A stretch of DNA of 64,000 nucleotides from Puccinellia tenuiflora (lineage: Eukaryota; Streptophyta; Magnoliopsida; Poales; Poaceae), in the NCBI GenBank assembly GCA_012064385.1, contig QRDG01000961.1, forward strand, positions 295,724-359,723, read 5' to 3'. This document shows positions 1 through 10,723 of this stretch, piece after piece. A model generated the notes under the pieces. That model worked only from the letters and a program-made list of their open reading frames with translations. It searched no databases and was not told where the DNA came from. The position numbers were made by a program, and so were the translations under genes. Positions within the stretch are counted from its first letter, which is position 1. Each line of letters opens with the position of its first letter.

Positions 1-1239
1 CAAGTGAATCATGAATATTATTTTGTAACCTGACAAAACTTTAATATTCTTGAATCCTACTCCTTTAGACAAGCTAAACCGAAATTCAATGATCACCATC
101 ATTAATTCCTTTATGTGTCAAGTTTTAACCAACATAGCACTTTACATATGTGCCACTTGATACATAAACAAGCAAGGTTTCAGCTTTTCCATTTTATTCC
201 ATCAATTCTTTTATCTATGAAACCTTTTCACGATAAAACCACTAAAACACTTAGCACAACCAACAAATTGGTTTGCCCCTTTTAGTCTCATATTGTGGAA
301 TCACATTCATAGTCATACTTATGAATATACTACAACATTGTTCGCAATAGTCTCTAATCATCTCATAATTAATGAAACCACCTTTTCTCATAACTCATAT
401 GAAAAATGTTTATGCGAATCATTAAATAGATCCTTATTTCTAAACAGAGTGTTTATCAAATAAATCTAAATGCTATTATTAAACCCCGAAGTAAAACCCT
501 TCTTTGAGACCACACAATATCAAATAGTGTGTGATTACAATATCTTAGGACATATCAAACGCCTTTGAAATATTCTAAACATTTGTAATTTGTGATAACA
601 CTTGTCACAAGTCCACATACTAACATATAACTCAAATATTTTGTCTCTTTTGATCAAATCATAAAGACTCAATTTTCTTGTTAACTTAATATCCTAAACT
701 CCAGAAATTTATTTGATCTCATCAAATATCATAACTTGAACAAATACATCTATTTACTCATATCATTTATGATGGAGCGCACAAAATAATGACATTTAAC
801 ATTTGCTGAAAATACAACCAACACTTGTGTTTATTTCCGGCAACTCATGACACACTTCCAAAGGGTGGCATTTTAGTCATACTCCTTCAATAAGGCGTAT
901 TGATAAAACATCAAAATGTTTATTCAATCTTTAGCACGACTAAAACAATTGTCATTATTAAGTTTTGGATATCTTTAGTATGTCTCTTATAAATGTTCAA
1001 CCAATTTATCATCTAGATTATAATAAGAATAATACACTTATAATCGAAACTTGTGATTTCCAAAAAGAATTACTCATGAAAATAGAACAACCATTGTCTT
1101 TAACATGAATAACCGTCTCACATAAGCAAGACTCACTAATCAAAAATCACACTTAATTCGATTACAAAACTTATTCAAATCCTCTAATCCAAACGATAAA
1201 TGTAGAGACAGATTATTGCCAGCACCAACTCCTTGATTG
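1..1239. other. AT-rich internal sequence, unassigned
   Basis: Very AT-rich, with no open frame longer than about 60 codons on either strand and no recognisable retrotransposon domain. By position it is the internal region of the minus-strand copia element downstream of gag, where protease/integrase would be expected. Its absence suggests a non-autonomous derivative, a deletion, or another insertion whose boundary is outside the window. Confidence 0.4.
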
Positions 1240-2031
1240 CCACCATTCTGCAACATCTTCCCGTATCCTTTATGCAAATCTCAAGCAGCAGGTTCTGTTT
1301 TCATAAAACAGAATGAGTATCAAATACTTATTGAAACCGCCATAATTGCAATTTGGACTTAAACACTTATAACTTGTATATCACTATATACTTTCTGCAT
1401 TGTCAACTTCTCTTGCTATGGGTTCCACTTTGACATGACGCAGCCGAGACACAAACTCATAGAATGTGATCAAATCCCTTCCTATGACATAGTCTCCGGC
1501 ATAATTCTTGAAGCTGGGGAGAAGCTAGCGTAGCACCCCATCTATCGCGAAATTGTCATTCATCTCGTGGTTCCAAACAAGCACTAGACGATGGTGTATC
1601 TCATGCATTATCCTCAGGTGTTGTTCCAAGCAAGTGTTCTCTTCCATCTTGAGTGAAAGAAAACCTGTTCAGACATTCGAGCCTTATAATTCTAACTTGT
1701 ACTGAAAAACTATTTTTCAGCTCATCAACAATCTCCATTGCAATCAAGTTCTTGAATTGTCTACTTAGGTCAGAATTCATGAAGGTGCACATCATCCACT
1801 TGACTTTCAAGTAGGTGGTTCAAAACCACTCCATGTACTCTTCATCGCTTGCAGAAATATTTGGGTATTCTTCTAATGGTTCATCTAACACGTAGAGCTC
1901 AGCATTGGTGTGTAGGACTTCTTTCAAATGCAGGTACCACTTAATAAAATTGACCCATCGAGACGCAGTTTTTCAGCAACGAACCTACTACCGTAGTCGA
2001 CCATGATCTACAAGGATTTTTGCAAAGACAT
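1240..2031 (-). pseudogene. Copia gag remnant
   Basis: Minus-strand translation across frames gives a recognisable copia gag. It begins near 2031, passes motifs such as GSRFVAEKLRLDG and LHLKEVLHTNAEL, continues through the open stretch 1601-1810, and includes LITFYEFVSRL near 1450 and a Gly/Asn-rich linker near 1230. An early stop follows the first Met by seven codons. At least one indel and several stops follow, so no intact Gag is made. No CCHC knuckle is visible before the coding signal is lost near 1.2 kb. Confidence 0.65.
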
Positions 2032-3236
2032 CTTAAGGACTTTTGTTTATGATAATTTTAGTTCATCTTAATGAACTCCCACTAAACTCAACATCTCTCT
2101 GGTTGTTTAGTGATACACGATCCAAATCCACTACACCACAACCGATCATCACGTGAGATGATGTAGCTTCAATGGTGAACATCACCATGTTGATCATATC
2201 ATCAATATGACTCGTGTTTAACCTTTCGGTTCTTGTGTTCTGAGGCCATGTCTGTACATGCTAGGCTCATCAAGGAAACCGTAGTATTTCCGCATGTGTA
2301 AACTGGCTTACACCCGTTGTATGTGAACGTTGAATCTATCACACCCGATCATCACGTGGTGCTTCAAAACGACGAACTTTCGCAACGGCGCATACTAGGG
2401 AAGAACACATCTTGATATTAACGTGAGAGATCACCTTATCATGCTACCGTCGTGATCACATCTAAGCATAACAATAAGGTGCATAAAAGGATTAACATCA
2501 CATGCAATTCATAATTGTGATATGATATGGCCTTTCTTCTTGTGCCTTTGATCTCCATCTCCAAAGCACCAGCATGATCTCCATCACCGGCATGATCTCC
2601 ATCATTGTGGCGCCATCACCATGGTTGTCCACCAACTATTGCAACTACAACTAATGCTACTCTTAGCAATAAAGTAAAGCAATTACATGGTTATTCAATG
2701 ACACGCAGGTCACATAAAATAAAAGACAACCATATGGCTCCTGCTGGTTGCCGTACTCATCGACATGCAAGTCGTGAAAGATTACAAACATGATCATTGC
2801 ATACATTATCACAAATCGAACATTGGCCATACCACATCACATGACCCCCTGCAAAAACAAGTTAGACGTCCTCTACTTTGTTTATGCAATTTTTTCGTGG
2901 CTTGGGTCAACGAGATAGAACCGTCCTAATCTACGCAAAGCCATAACGGTGATATAGTAGTTGCTTATTTACTCATCCTTTTGAAAGGCCTTCCATTGAA
3001 AATTGCATCTTCACTAAAGTAAGAGAAACAGACACCCACCAGCCACTTATGCAATACAAGTTGCATGTCAAACGTGGAACCGGTCTCTCGTGCGTGGACG
3101 AGTAAAGTTGGTCCGGGCCGCTTCAATCTCACAATAACGCAAAGACGCAAAGTGCACGCGAGAAGGTAGCAACATAAAATATCAACGCCCACAACACTTG
3201 TGTTCTAATTGCACCAACATCTACGAATAGATCTAG
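2032..3236 (-). other. 5' leader of the copia element
   Basis: This non-coding stretch lies between primer site and gag. It has the phrase pattern typical of the BARE/Angela leader, for example ACATCATCTCACGTGATGAT on the minus strand near 2155. The short ORFs in it have no plausible product. It is probably packaging and leader sequence. Confidence 0.55.
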
Positions 3237-3249
3237 TCTCTGATACCAC
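3237..3249 (-). other. Primer-binding site (initiator tRNA-Met)
   Basis: The minus strand reads GTGGTATCAGAGA immediately after the LTR end. TGGTATCAGAG is the standard copia primer site complementary to initiator tRNA-Met. It fixes the element's orientation and the inner LTR boundary. Confidence 0.85.
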
Positions 3250-5156
3250 TGAAGGGGTCGCAGCATGGAAAACAAAAATTTTCCTACGCAACATACGAAA
3301 TAAACCCCAAGGATCTAGATCTACTAGATGGAGGTAGCGAAGATGAGATCCCATCTCTTACCCTCGACGACGTTCAAAGCATTTTGTCGATGCAGGGGTT
3401 GGTCTGTCGATCCCCGCAACTAGACTCATCTAGTCGCGAGGAGATGTATTTCCTCGAAGATCCAATCCGATGAAGTGCCACAACGGGCAGCACCTCCGCG
3501 GTATCCACACGTACGGCTCGATGTAGACGTCCTCTCCTTGATCCCGCAAGCGAGGAGGACGTGGCTAGATAGATCTCGGCACCACGACGGTTGTGGTGGC
3601 GTTTGATGGTGTAGATCTCCACGAGCATGGCTTCGCCAAGCCAAGCAAGAGGAGGGGAAGGAGGACATGGTGCAGCAGCCCTACGGCTAGGGGTGGTGCA
3701 GAAACTATGGTGGAGGAGATGGCGGAAGCCCTACGGGAGAGGTGGCGCCAAGGAGAGGTGGAGTGCGGCAGCCCTCTGGGGGAGAGGTGGCGCACGGCGG
3801 CCAAGGGAGAGAGGGGGAAGGCGGCTTGGGGAGGAGCACAAGAGGTGCGGCAGCCCTCCCCAGCCCCTCCTTATATAGGCGGCCAGGGGGGGTGCGCCCC
3901 AAGCCTCCCCTAGGGCCGGCGGCTGGGGTGCCATGGCCCCCAAGCTAGCCCCCTAGGGTTTGGCCGGCCCCCTCTTGGGCTTTGCCCTAGCCCACATGGG
4001 CCTAGGTACCCAGGTGGTGCGGCTAGCCCTTTAGGCCAGTCCACCACCCCTTTATCCCATGTGGGCCCCAAACACTTTTGGGCCCCACTTCTAGACTCCT
4101 CTAGAACCTTCTAGAATATTCCGGTACTCTACCGGAAAATTCCCGAACCTTTTCGATACCTCCGGAAACCACTTTCCTTATATGAATCTTATTCTCCGGA
4201 CTCTTCTAGAACTCCTCGTGACGTCCGGGATCCCATCCGAGACTCCGAATCACCATTCGTTCATACCATCAATTATCTCATCGCTAACCCTAGCTACATC
4301 GGAGCGTTAAGTGTGTGACCCTACGGGTTCGAGAACATGCAGACATGATCAGATCAATAATCAATAGCGGGACCGGGATGCCCATATTGACTCCCACATA
4401 TTCAACGAAGTTCCTTTTCGATTGAACCACGATGCCGGAGATTCTTAATCTCGTATACGATTCCCTTTGTCTCACCGATATTTAATTTGCCCGAGATTTG
4501 ATCGTTGATATCTCCATATCTAGTTCTATCTCGTTACCTGGCAAATTCTTTTTACTCGTCCATAATATAGGATCTCCGTGATTAACACTTAATCACATGG
4601 TTGCAACCTTTCTTGATGCTATATTACCGAGAGGGCCCAGAGATATCTTTTCCGTCACAAGGAAGGACAAATCCCACTCTTGATTCATGTCACCCAACAA
4701 ATACCATCGGAGATACCTGAAAGCCACCTTTATAATCACCCAGTTACGAAGTGACGTTTGATTTCCACAAAGCATTCCTCCGGTAAACGGGAGTGACATA
4801 ATCTCATGGTCTAAGGAAACTATACTTGGCATATACTAAAGCGTTGGCAATGAAACTGTGTGACACGATCAATTGCAACTCTTTATTATTGGGTCTTGTC
4901 CATCACATCATTACTCCTAATGATATGAATCCGTTATCAAGTGACTATGACAAGTCCATGGTTAGGAAACTCTAACCATCTCTTGACTAACGAACCAGTC
5001 TGGTAGAGGCTTACTAGGGACAACTGGTTGTTTATATTCCACACATGTATTATGTTTCCGGTTAATACAATTATAGCATGGAGAATAAACTATTATCATA
5101 AACACGAATATGCTAATAAACCATTTTATTATTGCCTCTAGGGCATATTCCCAACA
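3250..5156 (-). repeat. 5' LTR of BARE/Angela-type element
   Basis: Read on the minus strand the LTR runs from TGTTGGG (5156) to CCCCTTCA (3250), 1907 bp, close to the usual size of about 1.8 kb for this group. It ends directly next to a TGGTATCAGAG primer-binding site. It contains a GC-rich promoter-like stretch (about 3640-4000). The ORFs seen in that stretch are compositional and are not genes. Confidence 0.88.
3870..3880 (-). promoter_or_regulatory. TATA box of the copia LTR
   Basis: The minus strand reads GCCTATATAAGGAGG within the GC-rich part of the LTR, the expected place for the U3/R promoter of a BARE/Angela LTR. It is the only strong TATA motif I see in the LTR. Confidence 0.6.
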
Positions 5157-5879
5157 CTTGCCTGGTTGGGAGGGTTCAGCTTCTGACTCTAGAGTCCTAC
5201 GTGATGCAATGAGAACAAGTCGCCAAGATGCATTTGCTGTACCTAATGGTACTAATTTTTCACTTGGCCTTTTGTTTTCATTTGCTTTGGTTCTTACCTA
5301 ACTAACTTGTTTGATTGACATAGGAAAATATTACTTAGGTGATGCTGGTTACACCAATGGACCTGGATTTCTTACTCCATTTAGATCCACTCGGTATCAC
5401 TTGAAAGAGTGGGTATCAAGTGCACAGCAGCCAAAATCTGATGAGTTATATAACTTGCGTCACTCTCGTGCTAGAAATGTGGTAGAACGAACTTTTGGGC
5501 TGTGGAAGAAAAGGTTTCCTATCTTGCGTACTGCAAGTTTTTTGACATAGAGGACCAGGTAACACATGTCCATATGGTCTTCGAATAAATACGTAGCTAG
5601 CTGCTAATTTCTCACTATGAACTAATATTTGTGCAGATTCGAATAATTAATGCTTGTGTTGTGTTGCACAACTATGCAAGGGATAGGCAGTACATGATGG
5701 AGGACGTATTGTTGGAGCAGGTGGATAATGAACTAGCAGCTCAGCCAATTGAGGTTGAAGATGGTGCTGGTTACATTACTTGTGTTGGAGTCACTAATGC
5801 ATGGAAGAACTTTAGGAAGCAGTTTGCTGCGGACATGTTTGCTGATTACCTTGTTGCCCATGCAGAATTACAGGAGTAG
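5157..5879 (+). pseudogene. Harbinger DDE transposase, C-terminal half, interrupted and frameshifted
   Basis: Translation starts abruptly at the copia LTR with LPGWEGSASDSRVLRDAM. An intron is supported at 5249-5323 (GT...TAG), joining VPN to GKYYLGDAGYTNGPGFL. The block VERTFGLWKKRF (about 5480-5515) carries the presumed catalytic Glu of the DDE_4 fold. After LRTAS the frame stops at TAG (5548-5550). One extra T in the run at 5538-5543 would restore a frame ending in GAC-CAG at a second intron (5559-5636), followed by RIINACVVLHNYARD. The gene is broken by both the retrotransposon and this 1-nt deletion. The family assignment is firm; activity is very unlikely. Confidence 0.85.
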
Positions 5880-5895
5880 TAGTACGAAGTAAAGC

Positions 5896-6008
5896 CGTGG
5901 ATATTTTGGGTGGGTTATTAGATGGTGCCGTGGATATTTTGGGTGGGTTATTAGATGGTGCCTTTTGGGTAAAGCTGTGGATATTTTGGGTGGGTTATTA
6001 CATGGTGC
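5896..6008 (+). repeat. Tandem repeat 3' of the transposase gene
   Basis: Three copies of a unit containing GTGGATATTTTGGGTGGGTT and a following TATTAnATGGTGCC. The first two copies abut; the third is separated by TTTTGGGTAAAGCT. It begins 17 bp after the transposase stop, so it lies in the transposase 3'UTR or inter-gene spacer. Confidence 0.8.
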
Positions 6009-6143
6009 CTTTTGGGTATTTGTACATGCATCACTGTGACAAACAAATTAATATATATATTATGATCTTGATACAATTTGTATATTATTGCTAATACAAT
6101 TTTTATTTCCACTGTTCGTTCTTCTTATTACTTATGCAGGTCC

Positions 6144-7002
6144 ATGGACTCCGGAGCACAGGGAAAGAAGTTTAGCAGGAATTACACGCAATGGACTCCG
6201 GAGATGGACCGTGCCTTGTTGGACGTGCTTGTTGACAACAATGGTGATCATGCCCAAAATGGATGGAAGTCACATGTGCCGTCATGCTATCAAAGATGTT
6301 CGCGAGAAGTGTGGGGTGGACGTTACAAAGGAGAAAATTGTAACAAGGTGCAAAACCTTTGACAAGCACTATGAGATTGTTAGCAAAATTCTTTCTCAGA
6401 GTGGATTTGGCTGGGATTGGGAGAAGAATGTCTTACTAATGGACAGCGATGAAGTGTGGGACATATATGTGGAGGTACGTGACATGTGGCTAGCTCATTC
6501 TAATTTTCTGTAACTTGGCAATGTAACTCATGTTTGTACGTGCTTGCAGGCTAATGAAAAAGCAGCTATATACAAGAACAAGGTAATCCACAAGTGGAAT
6601 GAGATATGTACCATCTACTCAAAAGACCATGCAACTGGTCAAGGTGCTAGGACGGGTGCTGAAACTGAGCCTGAGATTGTACCACCAGCACAAGAGGCCA
6701 ATGATATCTCTCCCGAAGTTGCTGGATCATCATCAAAGAGGCCACGTATGGGTGAAGCAATTATGTGCATGCTCGGAAACATGAACACGTCTTTCAATGA
6801 TGCAATGAAGTCAATGGAGCCATTACAAATGTCTGTTACTCCTCCTTCTGTGATACTTGCTGCACTTGATGACATACCAGACTTGTCTCGAAGTGACAAA
6901 CTGCAAGCTTATGCGAAGCTAATCCGTAGCGAGCGTTCATTTCTTGGACTTATGGAGCTCCCCGTAGAGTTGAGGAAGGAATGGCTCCTGATGTTGCCTT
7001 GA
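6144..7002 (+). pseudogene. Harbinger Myb/SANT-like DNA-binding protein (ORF2)
   Basis: ATG at 6144 begins a protein with a Myb/SANT-like (Myb_DNA-bind_3 type) domain: WTPEMDRALLDVLVDNN, then after a frame change IKDVREKCGVDVTKEKIVTR and the tail WDWEKNVLLMDSDEVWDIYVE. An intron at 6475-6549 (GTACGT...TTGCAG) links this to ANEKAAIYKNKVIHKWNEI and a C-terminal region ending LRKEWLLMLP at 7002. Such proteins bind Harbinger termini and partner the transposase. Near 6278 the reading frame shifts by one base, leaving two overlapping frames, so the gene is inactive unless this is a sequencing error. Confidence 0.8.
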
Positions 7003-7328
7003 GAGCTTGTCATTTGCGTTTGCTATCTTAAGAACTTGTAATATTGCGAATGAGACTATGTAGTTTGTTTGCTTGAGACTACTTAAAAATAGTTTGTTTG
7101 TGCGAGACTATGTAGTTTGTTTGCTTCAGACTTCTTAAAAATGGTCGTTTATGATGGATTATGCATCGACTTTGATATAATGTTCTTGTTGAAATATTGG
7201 TGAATATTATATGTATTCTTCTACTTGCCGTCGGTACCATAATACGTGGCTGCTCCGTGAAATTTTGGCATGAATATAACAGTCTAATAATAAAATTAAC
7301 GAAAGTAGTCCGCAATTCATCACTTTTA

Positions 7329-7497
7329 TACCATCCAAATAACATTTGATATTCAACCTCAATATCTCATCTCGGTCCGAATATCTAACACATCCAAACG
7401 CAAATATTGACATTTCATCTCAATATCAATATCCTGGATATTGGACATTCACCCCAATATAATGTCTAGCCTCCCAATATAAACATCCAAACGGAGC
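7329..7497 (+). repeat. Probable right terminal and subterminal repeats of Harbinger element
   Basis: The motif CATCCAAA occurs at 7332, 7391 and 7483, the last as CATCCAAACGGAGCA, resembling the inverted TGTTTGGATG-type ends of plant PIF/Harbinger elements. The left terminus is outside the window, so neither the inverted repeat nor the TSD can be verified. Confidence 0.35.
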
Positions 7498-7728
7498 ATT
7501 TTGTGTTTCACTCTATATATTTAAACTTTTTTTTATTGGTACGACTTACAAAAACTTCATTCCATGGTTAAATTTAAACTTTTTTATTTTTACATGAAAT
7601 AATACCCTTCTTCAAGGATTTCTAGGTTGAAATTTTCTTCCCCATGTATCCATACTAATTGACACTAAAAAAGAGAACAATTTGCACCTCTCCAAATTAA
7701 ATAGCACTATCTACAATGATCTTTAGTA

Positions 7729-7954
7729 CACTAGTAGAAAACAGGCCTTTCGCCCGGGCCTTTAGTCGCGGACGTGTCTCAACCCGCGACTAAAGGTCCG
7801 GCCACGTCGCCCCGAAATCGGCGGCCCATTTCTCCTGGTTCGTTAGGAGCCTTTTGTCCCGGCTTGAGATATAAACCGGGACAAAAGGGGTATGCGGCCC
7901 GCTGCGAGCAGGTCCCCCCCCCCTTTTGTCCCGGTTCGTGTCTCGAACCGGGAC
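7729..7954 (+). mobile_element. CACTA transposon terminus with hairpin subterminal repeats
   Basis: CACTAGTAGAAAACAGGCC starts at 7729 and matches the common terminal motif of grass CACTA elements. Three subterminal hairpins follow: 13-bp arms at 7759-7771/7784-7796 (CCTTTAGTCGCGG), 13-bp arms at 7850-7862/7876-7888 (CCTTTTGTCCCGG), and 11-bp arms at 7928-7938/7944-7954 (GTCCCGGTTCG). CACTA transposases bind such subterminal repeats. I found no matching opposite end (TTTTCTACTAGTG) in the window, so the element is one-sided or extends as an unrecognised derivative. Confidence 0.7.
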
Positions 7955-8122
7955 TAGAAGTCCGCGCATCTCCTGCGACGGTTCGTGATTTGAACCCTTG
8001 AGTTCCCGCGCTGGTCGTTGATCACACGGGGAACGAAGAGGTTGATCAAATCTTAATGGATTTGGGAGGTTGATCAACACGGTCGGATTAATTACCACGG
8101 CCTCCTCATCTCTCCTGCTAGC

Positions 8123-8132
8123 TCTATATAAG
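8123..8132 (+). promoter_or_regulatory. TATA box upstream of the exonuclease-like exon
   Basis: CTCTATATAAGAGAGC lies about 90 bp upstream of the ATG at 8219, the spacing expected of a plant core promoter. A C/T-rich stretch with CTCTCTCT near 8166-8175 follows and may be a pyrimidine-patch start region. Confidence 0.55.
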
Positions 8133-8218
8133 AGAGCTACAGTGCCATTTGTCAAATGCACCATCTCCTCTCTCTAATCTGTACTCTAAAATCCTCTCTT
8201 GAATCGCTGCCGCGCGCC

Positions 8219-8560
8219 ATGGAGCCACTTGCGCGCCCACCTCGATCCCAGGTGTACCACTACAAGGACGACGCCGTCAACATGAACTTCAAGGTCGTGG
8301 TCACTCTCCGCGCATCAACCATGGAGAGATGGATCCGCGACGTCAAGAGGCGCTACCTCGACGCCACACCGATGAATATCATGGGCCTCGACTGTGAGTT
8401 CACCGACGCCGCACCCGAGGAGAGGCAGCGTGCCGCCATCCTGCAACTCTCCGTGGCGACCGACACGTTGGTGTTCCATATTTGCCACGCTGATCGGGTG
8501 CCGCAGGCCCTCAAAGACTTCTTGATGGACAAAACCATCAAATTGTACATATACTTGTGA
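8219..8560 (+). CDS. Partial 3'-5' exonuclease-like (DEDD family) protein, first exon
   Basis: Reading from ATG at 8219 (context GCGCGCCATGG; an in-frame ATG also exists at 8156) gives 113 residues up to TGA. The segment MNIMGLDCEFTD (about residues 55-66) contains the D-x-E of exonuclease motif I of the DnaQ/WRN-like DEDD superfamily, followed by ILQLSVATDTLVFHI, the usual next strand. Motifs II and III are missing. A plausible splice donor (GTACAT) at 8545 would drop the last five residues, so this is probably exon 1 of a gene whose downstream exons I cannot find in the AT-rich sequence to about 10 kb. Its place just inside a CACTA end suggests a captured or passenger gene. Confidence 0.6.
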   Translation: MEPLARPPRSQVYHYKDDAVNMNFKVVVTLRASTMERWIRDVKRRYLDATPMNIMGLDCEFTDAAPEERQRAAILQLSVATDTLVFHICHADRVPQALKDFLMDKTIKLYIYL

Positions 8561-10063
8561 TGTTAACCTTATTTCATACACAACTTTTTTACTTACTTAT
8601 AACTCACTTGTAAGTATTCAATTTTAGTTGTGTTACAACTATCACAATAATAATAGTAACACTAAATATTATAATATTTTTGTCTTGGTACCAAAATGTA
8701 CTATATACATGCATTTGGAGGTTGAGATTTTACTAGTAATTGGAAAGACAAAATGTTAAGTTATGTTACACAAAAGTTACACCATCATAAAGTGTCTACT
8801 GGCACCTCTTTGTGCCATGTACAACACGTTTTTGTTGGCTTACTGTTACTCTAATTTAAATCTTATAATATGTCCCAACATTATTTTTGGGTGGAAACAA
8901 AAATGCGCATGCACTATTTTCATGTCAAGAATGCATTAAATTGTAACCACATTTCGATTAAATTTTTCGCCTCAAAGAAATTTCCCATTAAAACACCGTA
9001 TGAGACTGTATTATGTTGGATTTAAATAATAACAATATATTAAAGGATCGTATGTCTTCACAGACTAATTTGTGACATTTATACGAGTTATAGCGTGTGT
9101 CTACATCTATTTTGACATCTCAAATATCTTGGCAAAGAGATTGAAGTGCTTATTCTAACAAATATCTTGATAGAGAGGTTAGCCTAGAATCCTTGCACAT
9201 TCTATTGTTGGGTTCAACAATTAGCGTAGAATGCTTGCACATTCTAATCTCCTACAACTTCTAGGTGTTTTTTTATGTCACAGAAACAGTAGGAATGATT
9301 CTTACTGACAATTTCTAGTTGTTGGGAGGTGCGGGAACCCCGAATATGTCTATCTTATAGTTACGTTATTATCCTGTCTTTATCTTCTTGGGTAATGTAG
9401 TGGAGCTAGCGGTATCATGATTTATCCTGTGTTTCGTCTTATGTTCATCGTGTGTTCTTCTTTGATGATCCAATGAGGAAGCAATCGTTCAACAAACTGC
9501 TTCGTGAGGGGTGTGTCCCCCGTCCACAGTTTCATCCTTTGTAATGGGTGGCTTATGCGTCTGCTTATAAGTTTCGAGATTAGTCAAGCTCGTTCAAGTA
9601 CGGTCTTATTTTGAGTCTTTGCAACTGAAAGAACTATCCATGTTGCGAAAATAGTGCTGGCATAGTAAAAATCATGGGATAACATCAATTGAATGAAAAT
9701 TCAGCTAATTGTTAGTCAAATGAGTTTTAGGCGCACCCTTTGTTTAACGGAAAACAAGACTTAACATGTAACGTGCTTTTACAAAAGTGAAATTATCGTC
9801 TTCCGAGCTACGCACAGCCGGCGTGATCGGACGGCTGATCTGTGCGATTGATGGCTGTCGGAGATGTAGAGATACCCCGGGGCAGTGGCTAATTTCAAAG
9901 AGAAAAAAAACTAAGGCTTTGAAGCCTTAAGACAGATACGGAAGCACAAATAGGAAAAACAAAATCTGCGCGTGATGTCTTGCAAAAACATGTACGAGCT
10001 TCTTCCTCCGTGATGTGCGTTGCATATCAGGATGTTTTTAGTCGCTATACTCCAGAGCTGTAG
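8561..10063. other. AT-rich intergenic sequence
   Basis: No coding region is supported. Near 9194-9212 and 9231-9249 a 19-bp stretch (TAGAATnCTTGCACATTCT) is directly repeated, and CAAATATCTTG also occurs twice (9122, 9160). Otherwise I see only AT-rich spacer. The 3' end of the LOR gene at 10064 lies within the last part. Confidence 0.4.
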
Positions 10064-10723
10064 CTAGTATCTTCTATATCGACATGAATGGTTGTAACAG
10101 CAAGGATCAGAATCAACATTATGCATCTGGTCGAGGATCACGGTGAGCGCCAGGACGAACGCCTGGTCGACGCCCGAGTTGACCCTGACGGTGTACGTGT
10201 GCTCCCCCACCAGCGCGCCCCACAGGGTGGTCTTCTTGCCGATTTGGGCAACGGCGGAGCCGCCGGAGTCGGAGACGGTCATCGCGTCACGGTGGTAGCT
10301 TCCGTGGACGACGAAGTCGGGCGCCCGCTCGCCGGAGGAGCGGCCGTCGAGGAACACGTGGACCGTGGTCGTGCTGAGCGTGAGGAACGGCGTCTTGTCC
10401 ACGGCGACGAAGAGAAGGTCCGCCTGCCCCGTGCCGCGGGCCCTGAACGCCTCCCACCGCCGGCCCACGCGGAGCAGGGACGGGGACTCCTCGACGGTGA
10501 GCAGTGCCCGGCGCGAGGCGGCGTCGAGGAAGAGGAGGGAGCGGAGGCGGCGGTAGCCGAAGTGGAAGGTTTCCACCTGCATCACGGCCGCGCCGGCGCC
10601 GGCGTCCGTGACGTCGAACCCGCGCCCTCTCGTGGTGTACGACGTCGTCACCGTGAATGTCCTCGGCTGGCGCGCGTAGAACCGCGCGTCTACCGCCGCA
10701 GACTTGTCCCACGGCCACGGCAT
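10064..10723 (-). CDS. LURP-one-related (LOR/DUF567) protein 1
   Basis: A single-exon gene of 219 residues starting at ATG 10723. Family features in order: VDARFYARQPRTFTV (about residues 11-25, usual form VDaRFCaPyp), GFDVTDAGAG (strand plus turn), SLLFLDAASRRALLTV (about 62-77; 'LlDaaGnPLlTl' in the family), RRWEAFRARG, VHVFLDG, DFVVHGSYH, and the closing helix GVDQAFVLALTVILDQMHN (about 181-199). This is the tubby-like beta-barrel fold of LURP-one proteins; Arabidopsis LURP1 acts in basal defence against downy mildew. No transmembrane or signal segment is visible. A Cys/Tyr/Arg-rich tail of about 18 residues extends past the usual C-terminus. A paralogue of similar length lies 6 kb away on the same strand. 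Membership is firm; a defence role here is inference. Confidence 0.88.
   Translation of the reverse strand: MPWPWDKSAAVDARFYARQPRTFTVTTSYTTRGRGFDVTDAGAGAAVMQVETFHFGYRRLRSLLFLDAASRRALLTVEESPSLLRVGRRWEAFRARGTGQADLLFVAVDKTPFLTLSTTTVHVFLDGRSSGERAPDFVVHGSYHRDAMTVSDSGGSAVAQIGKKTTLWGALVGEHTYTVRVNSGVDQAFVLALTVILDQMHNVDSDPCCYNHSCRYRRY

Larger units (their letters stand above)
1..5156 (-). mobile_element. BARE/Angela-type Ty1/copia retrotransposon, 5' portion
   Basis: A minus-strand copia element enters the window from the left. Its 5' LTR occupies 3250-5156, followed leftward by a primer-binding site, a long leader (about 2030-3236) and a decayed gag. The LTR start, TGTTGGGAATATGCCCTAGA on the minus strand, is the signature of the BARE/Angela/WIS group of Triticeae. 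The element sits inside a Harbinger transposase gene whose C-terminal part resumes at 5157. The 3' LTR and left target duplication lie outside the window. No pol domain is visible, so the copy may be non-autonomous or truncated. Confidence 0.85.
5157..7497 (+). mobile_element. PIF/Harbinger transposon, right-hand part
   Basis: This holds the C-terminal half of a DDE transposase (5157-5879) followed on the same strand by a Myb/SANT-like second gene (6144-7002), the two-gene layout of plant PIF/Harbinger elements. The N-terminal half lies beyond the copia insertion, outside the window. The right end is placed near 7497 from the motif CATCCAAACGGAGCA; I could not match it to the missing left terminus. 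Both genes carry frameshifts. Confidence 0.75.

Noticed and set aside
3593..3948. Cluster of ORFs on both strands in 3.4-3.9 kb
   Set aside because: All lie in the GC-rich part of the BARE/Angela LTR and are compositional.
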